Shown: positions 37,161-47,244 of the stretch, one piece after another
Position numbering within the stretch: the stretch's first letter is position 1
How the letters are laid out: each line of letters opens with the position of its first letter
NCBI GenBank assembly: GCA_021234155.1
Contig: JAJEKV010000008.1
Location: 3,425,008-3,489,007, forward strand
Reading direction: 5' to 3'
DNA: 64,000 nt
Origin: Isoetes taiwanensis
Taxonomy: Eukaryota; Streptophyta; Lycopodiopsida; Isoetales; Isoetaceae
Position numbers and translations under genes: made by a program
Notes under the pieces: generated by a model
The model's input: only the letters and a program-made list of their open reading frames with translations
Told to the model about the DNA's origin: nothing
Databases searched by the model: none

Positions 37161-37170
37161 CTATAAATAG
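37161..37170 (+). promoter_or_regulatory. Internal TATA box before ORF2, copy B
   Basis: CTATAAATAG follows CAAACCCTAAAAATTC (37128-37143) and lies 120 bp upstream of the ORF2 ATG. It is perfectly kept in copy A at 4362-4371. Together with H4 it reproduces the hairpin, AAACCCTAAAA, TATA, ATG order seen before ORF1. Confidence 0.58.
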
Positions 37171-37280
37171 GACCACAACTCTCATTTACACCCTACTCTA
37201 TCACTCCTCACTCCAAGGCCATTTTTTATCTCCCAGAGGCGCTTCCAGATCTGTTTGATAACCCCAACAACATCAGCATC

Positions 37281-38475
37281 ATGGCAACTTCTGCATTTAG
37301 GCGATGATGCAGTATGCGCCCATTGCTCATGTATGAAGGCGGCATCAACTTCGATCTTCGCCATCTTTCAGAAGGAGATCGATGTGGATGCCACCATAAA
37401 CGCTACTCCCTTCTATCAAGAGATCATGATCGAGTTCCATGCCAAGATAGGGCCCTCTCTGGTAGAACTTCCCCCCTGCATATGATACTTTTCACCTAGC
37501 ATGGCTCTCCGTGCAGCTCGACAGGACATCCCAAAAATAGACAAGTACCTAGAAAATAAGGTTGTCCGCATGCCCAACTACATGATATAGCCGTAAATAG
37601 GAATAGATATTTCTCCTACACTGTAGCTGTAGCTATATTCTTGTCCGAGAGAGCCCAAACCGAGATAGGGGAACCCTTTGTTCAACCTCTAGAGCTTGAA
37701 CCCATGGCCATGGAAGCGGTGAAGAGGAGCGGATGCTCCTGAGTCTCAGAAAGAGGCGAGCAAGAGGAAGAGGCAGAGGAAGGACATTGGGTATGACGTG
37801 GAAGACATCATCGACGTTGACCCCATACAGGAAAGGCAGCAAGCAGAAGAAGACCTCCCGAGCTTCAAAGAAGGGTTGAGACCTCCCGAGCTCCACCACT
37901 TGGGTTAGGCATCACCAGTCTAACCCCGATTATCATTCAAGGAGAAGCATACCTGACACTCCATGACATCAAGAACCTCCCCAAGTGCGAGGGGCGGGGG
38001 TTCACGGGGATAGAGCGAGCTCCTACACCTTCTACGCCAGAAGCCCGACCTTGATGACTTCATCGACCGGGAGACTCAGGACTTTCCCATCAGCATCAGG
38101 GAGGCCCACATTTACACTGGCCAATCATCAACAGATATCAAAGCCTACACCGGCATCAGGCAGATGATGGCACAGCAGGAGCTACCCTCAGAGGAGTTCA
38201 TAGCGCTCCAAGAGCGGATGGGCATCAGAGGAAAAACACCGAGTGCACTCCTGCCCAGCACCTCTGCAGTAGCACCAGTCGGACAAGAAAGAGGCGGTAT
38301 CAACTTGACCTCTTCCAGATCCATGTTCGGCGACTACAGGGAGATGATAGCGGTATCGGTGGATGAATACTCCAAAAGACAAGGGCAAGAATCTGAACCA
38401 GAGAAGAGGCAGGGGAGGCAGGGCACGACAAAGCCCTCAGGTTTTACTTACCACTTCTCACCGACGGAAGGATAG
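37281..38475 (+). pseudogene. ORF2, unrecognised retroelement protein, copy B
   Basis: ATGGCAACTTC at 37281 lies 120 bp after a TATA box. The frame runs to the stop at 38475 with several shifts. Three conserved pieces stand out. The first, near 37352-37480, carries FAIFQKEIDVDA and PFYQEIMIEFHAKIGPSL. The second, near 37500-37590, carries IPKIDKYLENKV. The third, at about 38040-38475, is the best preserved: LDDFIDRE, FPISIREAHIYTG, then a 103-residue open stretch with QQELPSEEFIALQERMGIRG, a Ser/Ala-rich linker, FGDYREMIAVSVDEYSKRQG and a basic tail. Copy A shows the same pieces, so this was a real protein. I cannot assign a family. It could be the C-terminal part of a long gag or an extra ORF. 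No protease DTG or DSG motif is seen. Confidence 0.5.
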
Positions 38476-38966
38476 CGGTTATACACGCCAGTTTATACGA
38501 GGAGAAGGGAGTTCATCTTTGATTGCCCTCGAGTCTCAGAAGACATGCCGGATGCCCCCAAACATCGACCATGTCATCCTGGTCAAGAGGACAATAGCTT
38601 TAAAAGCGTCTTGATTTTTACTTGATCCCATACAGGCGACATGGCGGGTTAGCGTCCTTTGCCTTCACATCAGATAGGAGGGTCGAAGACTTAGTGATGG
38701 CACTCCAAGGTGATATGGCCACCAACATCCTTAGAAACTTGGGGCCAAGTGAAGAAGTTTTTGGAAGACAACCCAGCTTATAGAAGATTCCAAGAATAGA
38801 TTAAAACTCTTCTCCCCTTCTTATCAATTGTAAAAATATTGCACTTTATGAATATAAGTTATAGCATTATGTGTGTTCTTTGATATATTTTGTCCCTACA
38901 ACTATATCATCAAACAAACCAATGCAATAATAAACAAAAAAACTAATCATCATAGTACAATCTAAT

Positions 38967-39126
38967 GTGTATGCAGCTAGAGCACCTAGGAATGTCGAAC
39001 AAGATAGACAACCTCAGGAAGACCAAACACCCGCAAGGCAATTTCAGCCAAGGAACCTGTTCCAAGAGTTCGAGGCACCAACCCCAGAAGAAGAAATATC
39101 ACAGATAAGGTCGGATATCCCCGAAA
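38967..39126 (+). pseudogene. Fragment of polyprotein just before the deletion, copy B
   Basis: A reading frame of about 53 residues, rich in Gln, Pro and Glu (PRNLFQEFEAPTPEEEISQI, then RSDIPEIRAL). It breaks off at the TRIM-like insertion. The next recognisable coding sequence is the second half of integrase, so reverse transcriptase, RNase H and the front of integrase are missing between 39126 and 39575. The frame continues through the insertion to 39257 only by chance. Confidence 0.5.
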
Positions 39127-39553
39127 TAAGAGCCTTGCAAGCAAGAGGTCCTGGGTTCGATCCCCAGCCTGTCCATCCAATCATAGGATGCTTATTTTCT
39201 CAACAGGGTATCAGAGCCATGATCCCAAGTAGAGGGTGCTTAATAACACCGGGATAGTCTCCAGTGGTGTAGGGGTGAGAATGAGCAAAGCTTGGCCGGT
39301 GGAAAGCCCAACTCCCACAGTGGTGGAGTTGCCCGAGGAGGGGAGCATGTCGATTGTGGTGAAGGCTGGAATGGATTGGTGTGGTTATTACGGGAGGATG
39401 TTGAAATATTGGAGTATGTGTAATGGGCACACATGAAGAATGACTCAGTGGAGTGCCGAAAGCTCAGTGGTAGAGTACTTGGCTTGCAAGCAAGAGGTCC
39501 TGAGTTCGATCCCCAACCTGTCCACCCAATCATAGAAGGCTCATTTCTCAACA
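39127..39553 (+). mobile_element. TRIM-like element with a tRNA-like promoter in its terminal repeat, copy B
   Basis: Two direct repeats of about 80 bp, 39127-39205 and 39482-39553, both end in TTTCTCAACA or CTCAACA. The first is followed at once by GGGTATCAGAGCC (39206-39218), and copy A has TGGTATCGTGAGCC (6386-6399). This is the LTR end CA plus an initiator tRNA-Met primer site. The internal part is only about 240 bp and non-coding, and the total is about 430 bp. These are the marks of a terminal-repeat retrotransposon in miniature. The 5' repeat seems truncated on its left. The repeats contain a Pol III B box (see the next entry). It sits exactly where the host element has lost RT and half of IN. 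Confidence 0.55.
39450..39525 (+). other. tRNA-Ala(TGC)-like segment in the TRIM-like 3' repeat, copy B
   Basis: A box AGCTCAGTGGTAGAGTA at 39461-39477 and B box GGTCCTGAGTTCGATCCCC at 39496-39514. The D arm pairs GCTC with GAGT. The anticodon arm CTTGG-CTTGCAA-GCAAG places TGC at positions 34-36. The T loop is TTCGATC. In the upstream repeat the T arm is perfect, CTGGG-TTCGATC-CCCAG (39149-39165). The acceptor stem pairs poorly (about 4 of 7) and the anticodon stem has one mismatch, so this is a tRNA-derived Pol III promoter and not a functional tRNA gene. Confidence 0.65.
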
Positions 39554-39574
39554 CGGGATGCCGAGAGAAATAAT

Positions 39575-40260
39575 CTCGGATAGAGATTCAAAATTTATGA
39601 GTGCATTCTGGCAGGATTTGTTCAGCACGATTCAAACGAAGCTCTCTATACAACATATCATCCTCAGATGGATGGTCAGACGGAGCGAACCAACCGAATC
39701 ATAGAGGACATGCTAAGGAATTATGTTTGGAATAAGCAGTCTAAGTGGGATTCATCCACTTGGTGAAATTTGCCTACAACAACATCAAGCAGGAGTCATC
39801 CCAGATGTCACCCTTCATGATTAATTATGGGTATCAGTGTCTCACCCCAGATACATGGCACAATCCAGTGTCAAAAGTGGAAGTCTCCCAGCAGATGTTA
39901 TCGGATATGCAGTAGCTAGTGGAGGAGGTAAGAGGATATCTTCTAGCGAAGAGAAGTAGGCAGAAAAGCATAGCCGATAAGCACAGAACGGTAAGAGAAT
40001 TCCAAGTTGGAGACAACGTATGGTTGAAGATCAAAGTCAAGCAAGCGAAGCTCCGCATCGGCAATTGCAAGAAGCTTGCTCCAAGATGGGCTGGGCCATT
40101 CAGGATAACCAAAAGAGTAGGTAGCCAATCCTACAAGTTGGACCTGCTAGCACATCTCAAAATCTATAGGATCTTCCATGTAAGTCTCCTAAAGAGGCAC
40201 ACTCCTAATCCAGAGGAAGTATTGGAGACAACAGAGTTACTGGAAATGACGGACGACTAG
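39575..40260 (+). pseudogene. Integrase C-terminal half with GPY/F domain, copy B
   Basis: The coding sequence resumes at SDRDSKFMSAFWQDLF, the region around the second catalytic aspartate of Ty3 integrases. MDGQTERTNRIIEDMLRNYV follows, with the catalytic glutamate in QTERTNR. Then comes SPFMINYGY, and finally an intact 113-codon stretch (39919-40260) with VGDNVWLK, APRWAGPFRITKRVG, YKLDLL and IFHVSLLKRH. That is the GPY/F module found in chromoviral integrases. The first catalytic aspartate and the HHCC zinc domain are absent. One in-frame TGA lies near 39764 and one TAG near 39913. The protein would bind DNA or chromatin but could not integrate on its own. Confidence 0.88.
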
Positions 40261-40425
40261 CTTGAAATCATCCCAGAGGTTTTTCTTGACAGGGCCTATA
40301 AGAAGACAAGAAGATCTCAATTTCTCTAATACCTAGTGAAATGGACGCACTTACCTGTGGAAGACGCTACGTGGGTACTACAATCAGATTTGGAGAAGCA
40401 GTACCCACAATTCATGGAGCAATGA
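40261..40425 (+). pseudogene. Chromodomain at the end of integrase, copy B
   Basis: After the GPY/F stop the frame continues with EIIPEVFLD, KKTRRSQFL, YLVKWTHLPVEDATWVLQSD and LEKQYPQFMEQ, ending TGA at 40423-40425. YLVKW, the ATW triplet and the C-terminal LEKxYPxF helix are the signature of retrotransposon chromodomains, which read histone marks and steer integration. The second aromatic-cage position falls in ATWV where most members have ATWE. A TAG between QFL and YLVKW and the TAG at 40258-40260 break the frame. Copy A reads TTTCTCTAATACC at the same place, so the TAA/TAG is shared or is a repeated sequencing error. Confidence 0.85.
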
Positions 40426-41155
40426 AAGGGTCCACTCGTCACCAAAGTAGTCGACATCGAACCGATAGGTGAGTGGGAGGTAGATTAAAAAGTCTACTTC
40501 TGTCCCACGAAAGTAGACAAGCTTGAGAGATAAGAGGTCATTCAGGCATACATTGATAGGAAAGCACCTCTAGTCAATGCCTACTACGGGAAGGACGCCA
40601 TCCTTCACGCCCAAGGCAACTAAAGGTGTAGGCATGAGTGATCATCTTAGGCATGATAGAGCGCTGTCTCCACGGCCAAGATGGAAGAAACATAATCTTC
40701 TTACGCCAGGAGATTAGCCTTACATCCATATAAATTGTAATTAATGGGTGGTTCCCTAACAACCAACTTTAAAATAATTAAATGTATACTGATGTGGTGT
40801 TGGACCTGCAGGCCAATAGGGGAGTCTAGCGGCAGGAAGGTCGCACTGCGAAGACTTGCAGCACATGTTTTGTCATAACGTGTGGCAACGAGACGATATG
40901 GAACTCTAATTAGAGAATTTTGGAACTATGTTAATGATAATGGTGTAAACCATAAAATGTTGTGAATAATAGATGATAAAGTAAGAGGGCGAAAGAACCT
41001 CTTATCATAGTATCATATTAAACAAGGATGTGTTATGAAAAAATTAAAATATTACCTTGGGGTAATTTTGTTGTAAAACTATATGTATCAAATGTATTGC
41101 AGGGTATGCAGGTTTCCAAGGTGGGAAGACGCGTGATGCTAAAGAGGGCATCAAT

Positions 41156-41170
41156 TCAAAGTGGGGAGAT
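41156..41170 (+). promoter_or_regulatory. Polypurine tract of the chromovirus, copy B
   Basis: AAAGTGGGGAGAT directly precedes the TGTGACG start of the 3' LTR. It is the plus-strand primer expected at this point. The copy A equivalent is degraded (AGTAGAGAT, about 8325-8333). Confidence 0.75.
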
Positions 41171-44081
41171 TGTGACGTTCCAGCATAACATACGATCCCA
41201 ATACGTATATTATACTGCCACGTCACACGTACATGTCACCACGACAAGTACTTGAGAGCCGTAAAGAGTTGCACCTAGGGGGCAACCACGTATGTTGTGC
41301 ATGTATATTAAACATATACAATTAAAACCCCCTTGCCAAGTGGCAATACCCCATTTGGTCCCTTCTAACCTAACCCTAAAAGTTCATGTATAAAGAACAA
41401 ACAAGGGGGAAACCCTAAACTTTCCCTTTTTTGCATTTTGGGCTTCCTAGCCATTCCTACAAAAGGTAACACTGCTATTCCACATTGCCGTTTAAGCGCC
41501 TTTACATTAGATTCATCAAGGGCATTTGTCTTGGCAAAACGAGGGCATGGGCCTTGTCCGGGAAGCTTTGGAGCAAGTCAAGGATCGAGGTAACCTACGA
41601 TTCTATTATGCAAAGCCGCCTCTTAGCCCGGCAATGAGTTAGGATAGTATGTTAGATTTTTTTTTTTTTTTTGAGAAAAGGAAGTTTTTATATTTTATAT
41701 AATAAAAGTCACAGTACAATGTTTGAGACTTCACGGAGGATTACTACGGAGTAACCTCAACCTCTTCATCCTCTATGAACTATGAACTAAAACTTATTCA
41801 AATGAGTAACAAAGAAACAAAAGAAATATAAGATAGCTAACAAGTGGTTTAAAGAAACTTTGATTCTCAAAATGTTGTGTCCGAGGTGCATAGTAGAGTC
41901 TTTTTTGTCGTGGGTCACAGATAGCCTAAAGCTAGCTAGGCTTAGTACAAACCCGGCCTTGAGACTCCTCCCTAAAAGCCTGGTGCGGGATATGGAAGCT
42001 CTGTATAGCCCCTAGCTCGGCAATCTCCTTTGAAGAGGTCACCCCAGTAAGGGAGTCTTCCCTTCCATTGTCCCATCAAGGAGCCCATACATCCTTGATA
42101 AATAAGCACATCCATTTTGTTAATCATGGCAACTACCACCAAATCTACACAGATACTACTTTTGAAGCGGCATAGAAGGCCGGCTATACCACAAGCCATC
42201 ACGCACATTTTACTCTTCTACCGGAGATACAAAGAAGTGAAATAAAAAGCAGATCAGGTGTAAGAAGAGCGACACTGCCACTCTTGCTCATAGAAGCCGC
42301 CACCGCTTCATGGATTACGGTCTCTCGGCTTTACTCAAAAACTCACACCATGAATTGCATCAAATAAAATCTTTTGCATTGTCGGGGTAGACAATCCAAT
42401 TGAAGGCGGCTGAACAAAAAATATGCCCGTAGAGGACTCCTCCCTCAAAAAGCCGGTTGCAAGATGTGTAATCTTCACATACATCATATCCCTAGCTTTC
42501 GGCTATTCTATTCAAAACAAATCCGGCCAATTTATTTGCATAAAACTAGAAAGCCCCAAAAGTGCACGATCGTTCTTAATACATATTTTGTCTTTCCGAC
42601 AAGAAAGGGTAAGAGTAAATCCAAGATACTTCACGAACTGCAAGACTTTACCTCTTGAGATGAAGCTTACCCCATACTAAACGGAACATGAGCACCTTCG
42701 GTTTGATCGATTAGCTTTGCATAAATCCCATCCATCCTGTCGACCCGGCCTCAAAGGAATCGCCGAGAACCGCAAGGAAAAGTGGGAAATGCAACCAAGA
42801 GCCCGACCCAAAGTTGAAGATAAGCCTCGGACTACATCCACGGAAAAATGGAGAGAAAACCTGTGATAATCAATCTTGCGGTTAGAAAGCATCATGGCCT
42901 GGCATCCAACTCCAGATCTTTGCTTCATGCCTCGCTGCTAATCCGGAAGCAAGATGAAGCGGTGGTAGCCTCACCTCCGCCACCGCCCCAGCCCGCTACC
43001 GTTAAGCCGCTTCTGCTTTTCATCCCCCAGATTCCCCGATAGTATGTTAGATCAGTCCTATCGGCCTTGTAGATCCTAAGATCACTAAGTAACAAAAGAA
43101 CCTAACCATGTATGTTTAGGTAAGATAGATTAGATCTTATTCAATATTTCGGTTCTTGGTGATAATAATGTTCTATTCTATGCTCTCACATGGTATGTGG
43201 GAAGGGGGTAGAGACCTAAAACCTTGATGGCGAGATGATCCTAGATAACCTCATTAATTCCCAATTAATGCGGCCCCTGTACAAAAGCCCACATGGTTGT
43301 GGGTGGCGGGGGCAGACCGGTTGGAATAAGGGGACTTGTCCCATCAGCGATTGATCCCTCTGGTGTGTAAAGCCTCTGGGGGATCTAAGCGGGCTAGGCT
43401 TAAGGGTTTGCCACCTGCGTGTGGGCAAGGCATGAGCTCGACACCTCTTGAAGCGTCGCGTGGCTTCAATGAGGTTCAAGTGAATATGAGTAGCCCTCTA
43501 GCCGCTGTGATGGGCATGCATGCTTCGAGGGGAGGAGACTCTCCTCCCCGGCTCATCGAGGCCGGGAGATGTAACCCGCCAGTAGACCCTTTGGCTACGC
43601 AGACGGCTCACAGTCAAGTCCCAAGACTCTTCAACCTACTGCAAAGTGTGCACCTGAGGGGCGGATGGAGTGGACTACCCAACAGCCATGTTTCTATGCC
43701 AGCCCAATCAATTCTTATGAATTCGATGCAGCTGACTTAAGGCCCAAGCCCTCAGTCCATACCTTAGAGTCTGAGCCATTGGGTAGGATCCCCCATGTGA
43801 TGATGATGTTATTGATGTGCTATTACACGTATATTATGGTGTTGTCACCCTTCGAGGTGACTTTGTTGATATATTGATGTCATGTGCTTATGTTTACTCA
43901 CGCTTCCGCAGCTAGGACGGTCCTGAGGGAAGACGGGGCAAATGACCCATCCATTCTTCCTCATCGACCCATTGTCAAGGGTTGGTGTCAGGTGGATGGC
44001 CCCTGTTAGTTTAGCTGCAAGGGGGATGAACTCTGCCTTCTGATACGATGGGAGCATCGTAGAGAAGTAGGGGATGTCACA
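41171..44081 (+). repeat. 3' LTR of the chromovirus, copy B, split by a retroposon
   Basis: Starts TGTGACGTTCC and ends GGGGATGTCACA, so the ends form a TGTGAC/GTCACA inverted repeat. Without the 1.38-kb insertion and one copy of its target duplication it is about 1.52 kb, close to the 5' LTR. The stretches GGAAGGGGGTAGAGACC, GATGGGCATGCATGC and TGATGATGATGTTATTGATG are shared by all four LTR copies. Confidence 0.88.
41658..43037 (-). mobile_element. Poly(A) retroposon or processed pseudogene in the 3' LTR, copy B
   Basis: The insertion is flanked by a perfect 15-bp duplication, GATAGTATGTTAGAT, at 41643-41657 and 43038-43052. It starts with a T16 run, so on the minus strand it ends in poly(A). 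The 5' end on the minus strand is GC-rich and leads into ATGAAGCAAAGATC near 42926. Short open pieces follow with no family I recognise: an 83-codon frame ending at 42677, and a stretch reading GKLHLKGKVLGYVKYLG in copy A. No reverse transcriptase or endonuclease motif is seen, and 1.38 kb is too long for a SINE. A host mRNA reverse-transcribed by LINE machinery fits best. A 5'-truncated LINE is the alternative. Confidence 0.72.
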
Positions 44082-44086
44082 CATAG

Positions 44087-44281
44087 AAACTGGCCCAAAT
44101 CGGCAGCTCCATGGAATTAGCGATCTTCTACTCCGCTTTATTTTGCCTCTTCTTGCTTCTACTTTGCCTTTTCTTGCAACCATAATTTCTGTGGGATTAA
44201 GAGCATTGGCAACACACAGTGCAAGAATTTAGCTTTGAATCTATAGGCCAAGAGCATTGGAATCTAGTTGGGGTTCGATTC
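44087..44281. other. Short unique stretch between two LTRs, copy B
   Basis: Pre-insertion DNA to the right of the chromovirus. It has a pyrimidine-rich TTTGCC/CTTCTTGC run and two AGAGCATTGG boxes (44201 and 44251) about 50 bp apart. No gene is seen. Copy A counterpart: 11301-11492. Confidence 0.6.
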
Positions 44282-45660
44282 TGTGACGTTTCACATATTT
44301 ATACGCCTTTTCAATATAAATAAATGACACGTCACTGTGAATAACTAATGGTGCATTAATTATTCATAAGCTAAGGGTAGCTATGTTAATCATTAATTGT
44401 TAAGGTGGAAACCTAACCCTAAACCCTAATTCGAATTTAGGGCTTAACCTAATATTAAAAAGGCCTAGGGATAACTAATCTAGAACTACCACCTGGCCCA
44501 AATTGATTGGGCAAGGCAGACCTGCCAACTTGGGACACCCAAATTGGGGCTTCCACACAAGTTTGCCCCAATTCGAATTGGGGGAGATTCGTGGAGGAGG
44601 AGCTGCTACTCACCTTGGTTCTAGCCAGAAGGATGGAGAACCAGAGAGATAGCTATGATAACGGTTAGTTTTAACGTAGCTTGTATTCTGCTGACCCTTA
44701 TTTGAGTAGATGGATGATTAGATTCTATTCTATAATCTATTTATGATGATGATGGATGTTTGTATCTGATTGATGTTTTCTCTTTCTGTTCCTCCTGTGT
44801 TGTATTGGATTACAGGGGGCAGAGACCTAAAGGCTATCTAGATTTAGTGATGCTCCTATCTAGAACCCCTTAAATCCCATTAAATGTGGCATGTGCACAA
44901 AAGCCCTCCGGGCTGTCGATGGTATGATGTGGCTGAGCACCAGTGGGACCTTGCCTAGCATGGCTACAAGGCTCCCTATTGTGGCTAGTTCTATAGTCGT
45001 TCATTTCGTATGGGCCGGGTATGGATCTGACACCTCCTGGGTCGCAGGATACGTACCTATAGGGACGTCCTGGGCTCGATAGGCGTGCCGGTGTGGCCTA
45101 TGGATTTTGGGGGGGTTAAAGTCAGGTACGGATGCGTGGTTGCCTGACAGGACCACAATCCTCTAGCCACCTATAAAAGCACCGTGCTCTAGAAGGGGGT
45201 TTCCCCTTTCATGCCTCATCGAATCGGGGAGATGTAACCTGGAGTAGTCTCATCGTGTGATTCCATGAGATTGCGTCTCCGAAAGGCTAGCTACAGCCAT
45301 GCCATAGCATGTTTTAGCCTATCTGCAAAGTGTGCACAGGAGGGGCGAATAGCCATTGTTCTATGCCAGCCAACGCCATGTTATACTTCTGTCTGCTGTT
45401 ATCTGGAGGCCGTGACTGTCAATCGACCCCCCATGAGTCTGAGCCCGGGGTAGAGCCCTTATTTATGGTGCATTTCTTTTGTTATGTTGGTATTCAGTTG
45501 TATTCGTATTGATGATGATGGGCCACCCTTCGTGGTGGTATATTATTTATTTGTATTGTTGCCAGGTGCTAACATGTATGTACGCTTCCGCTATATAGGA
45601 TTCCAATAGAAGGCGTGGGACGAATGACACCTCCGTGTCCTTCACCCGGACACTTGCCAT

Positions 45661-45858
45661 TGTTAGACATTTACTACAACACATTGTTATGATGACTCGG
45701 CATAGTATGCCACCTATTGTGCCGACATGGCATCCTACTATAAATGCCATAGTCGAAACAGAGTAGTGGTTCTTCTTAAAGTAGCATTAGAGAGCTGACG
45801 CTCCATTTTCCTTTGTTGTCTCTATTTCCTTCAATACATTGAATTCAATAGACTTTCA
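45661..45858 (+). repeat. Copia 5' LTR, copy B
   Basis: 198 bp, TGTTAGACAT to GACTTTCA, with ACTATAAATGCCATAG near 45738 as a candidate TATA region. The copy A counterpart is 12856-13059. Confidence 0.92.
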
Positions 45859-46358
45859 TGGTATCGAGCCTGGTTGGAGGAGAGTCAGCATTGATTTGGA
45901 GCTGGATTCTTCTAAGAATGGGTTCGAAATTGCTGGTGCTTGTGATCAAGACCGGAGGATTTCTTGAATCGAAGAACGGTGATTAGTTTTTGCGGATCTG
46001 CAAGAACAAGGGTTTTGAGAGGCGTTTTGTCTCCTGAGAGTTGCGGATTATGCGGATTGTGCGGATTGGTCCAAAGAGTTGCCGGATTGTGCCGATTGTG
46101 CCGGATTTACGCTTGATCGGCGTTGAATTTCGTCCGCGTCGAATTTCGTCATTGTTTTTTTTGGTTGGCGTTCACACTTCACGTCGGATTCTTCACACTT
46201 CACGTCGGATCCTTCACGGCGGATTCTTCACGTCGAATTTCTTGAGGATTTGCAAGATTATCACTGCCCTTCTCTTTTTCAATAATTTCTCCGCATCGGT
46301 GTTCTTTTTTGGCAAGATTCACTGGATCTAATTGCTTTCTCTATTCTCGATCTTCACA

Positions 46359-47110
46359 ATGGCGGTTAGTCAAGATCCATGGAAATATTTCCAACATCCG
46401 GTATTAGATGGGGACAATTATTTTACTTGGAAAGATGCCTTTCAAACAAACTTGAATCTCAAAGATCCGGGTGAGGTTCTTGAGAGTACACAGGAATCCT
46501 CTCACTCCAGTGAGAACTGAAGAAGGATTTCTATGCTCTAAATCACTTAAGGGCATGTATCTCTCGAAATTTATGAGAGACATAAGAGATTGCAAGGCTT
46601 TCAAGAAGGCTTATGAATTTCTTCAAACTACATGTGTTCATCAAGGAGATGGCAAACAATTATCTCTACAAGGCAAAATGGATAACCTCGGGTTGGCTAA
46701 TTGTGCAAATATGAGGGATTATTTACAACAGTTGAAAGGCCTTACAAGAGAAGTACTTTGGAGCTGGTGGTCAAATGGATGAAATCAAGCTAATCTTGTA
46801 TGCTTTGAATGGATTATCGGCCAATATCAACATGTTAAACAATTTTATACATTGCGGCCAAAATTCACATCACCTTTCATCAATTCTGTGACAATTATAT
46901 GATCTTTGAATACGGAGTGCAAGAAGTTGTCTCGACAAGCGGCACATTATTCTAAGGTGAAGTCCACTTCTAACTCTTCCACTCCATTTGAAAAAGGTCT
47001 ATCTACGGATCACGAGTCTAATTCTAGCAAAGAGCCATTTACTTCTTGTATTGTGGTGTAAAAGGCCACATCAAACGTAATTAGAAGAAAACTCAAGAGG
47101 AGTTTGTCCA
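46359..47110 (+). pseudogene. Copia gag, copy B
   Basis: Starts ATGGCGGTTAGTCAAGATCC at 46359, about 500 bp after the primer site. It shows LDGDNYFTWKDAF, the motif by which plant copia gag proteins are recognised, then LKGMYLSKFMRDIRDCKAF, a 39-residue open stretch around 46680 (KMDNLGLANCANMRDYLQQL), and near 47045 a zinc-knuckle remnant YCGVKGHIKRN in which the first and last cysteines are lost. Frame breaks occur after NLKDPGEVLES and in the second half. The product would form the virus-like particle. Confidence 0.85.
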
Positions 47111-47244
47111 GTTTTGCAAAGATAAGCCATCTCCTCATGCTCCATCACGAAACTGTTTCTCCACACGAGTTTCTTTGCCCATGTTTCTCACATTGATATT
47201 GATATCTTTGGAAGGCAATTCCTCAACATTGCTACGGAAAATTT

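Larger units (their letters stand above)
32321..44081 (+). mobile_element. Ty3 chromovirus-type LTR retrotransposon, copy B, non-autonomous
   Basis: The element is complete at both ends. It has a 5' LTR, a primer binding site, an internal region of about 7.3 kb, a polypurine tract and a 3' LTR. CATAG lies directly before it (32316-32320) and directly after it (44082-44086), a 5-bp target-site duplication as expected for Ty3 integrase. The internal region encodes a basic gag-like region, a second unrecognised frame, the C-terminal part of integrase and a chromodomain. The chromodomain places it among plant chromoviruses. No reverse transcriptase, RNase H or N-terminal integrase motifs can be found, so it would need proteins supplied in trans. 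Two later insertions sit inside it: a TRIM-like element near 39127-39553 and a poly(A) retroposon at 41658-43037. Confidence 0.9.

Noticed and set aside
37281-38475. Endogenous pararetrovirus (caulimovirid) ORF
   Set aside because: No movement-protein, coat zinc-finger or caulimovirid RT motif can be seen, and the surrounding LTRs with target duplications make it a retrotransposon.
39450-39525. Functional tRNA-Ala gene
   Set aside because: The acceptor stem pairs at only about 4 of 7 positions and the anticodon stem has a G-G mismatch. It lies in a terminal repeat of a small retroelement.
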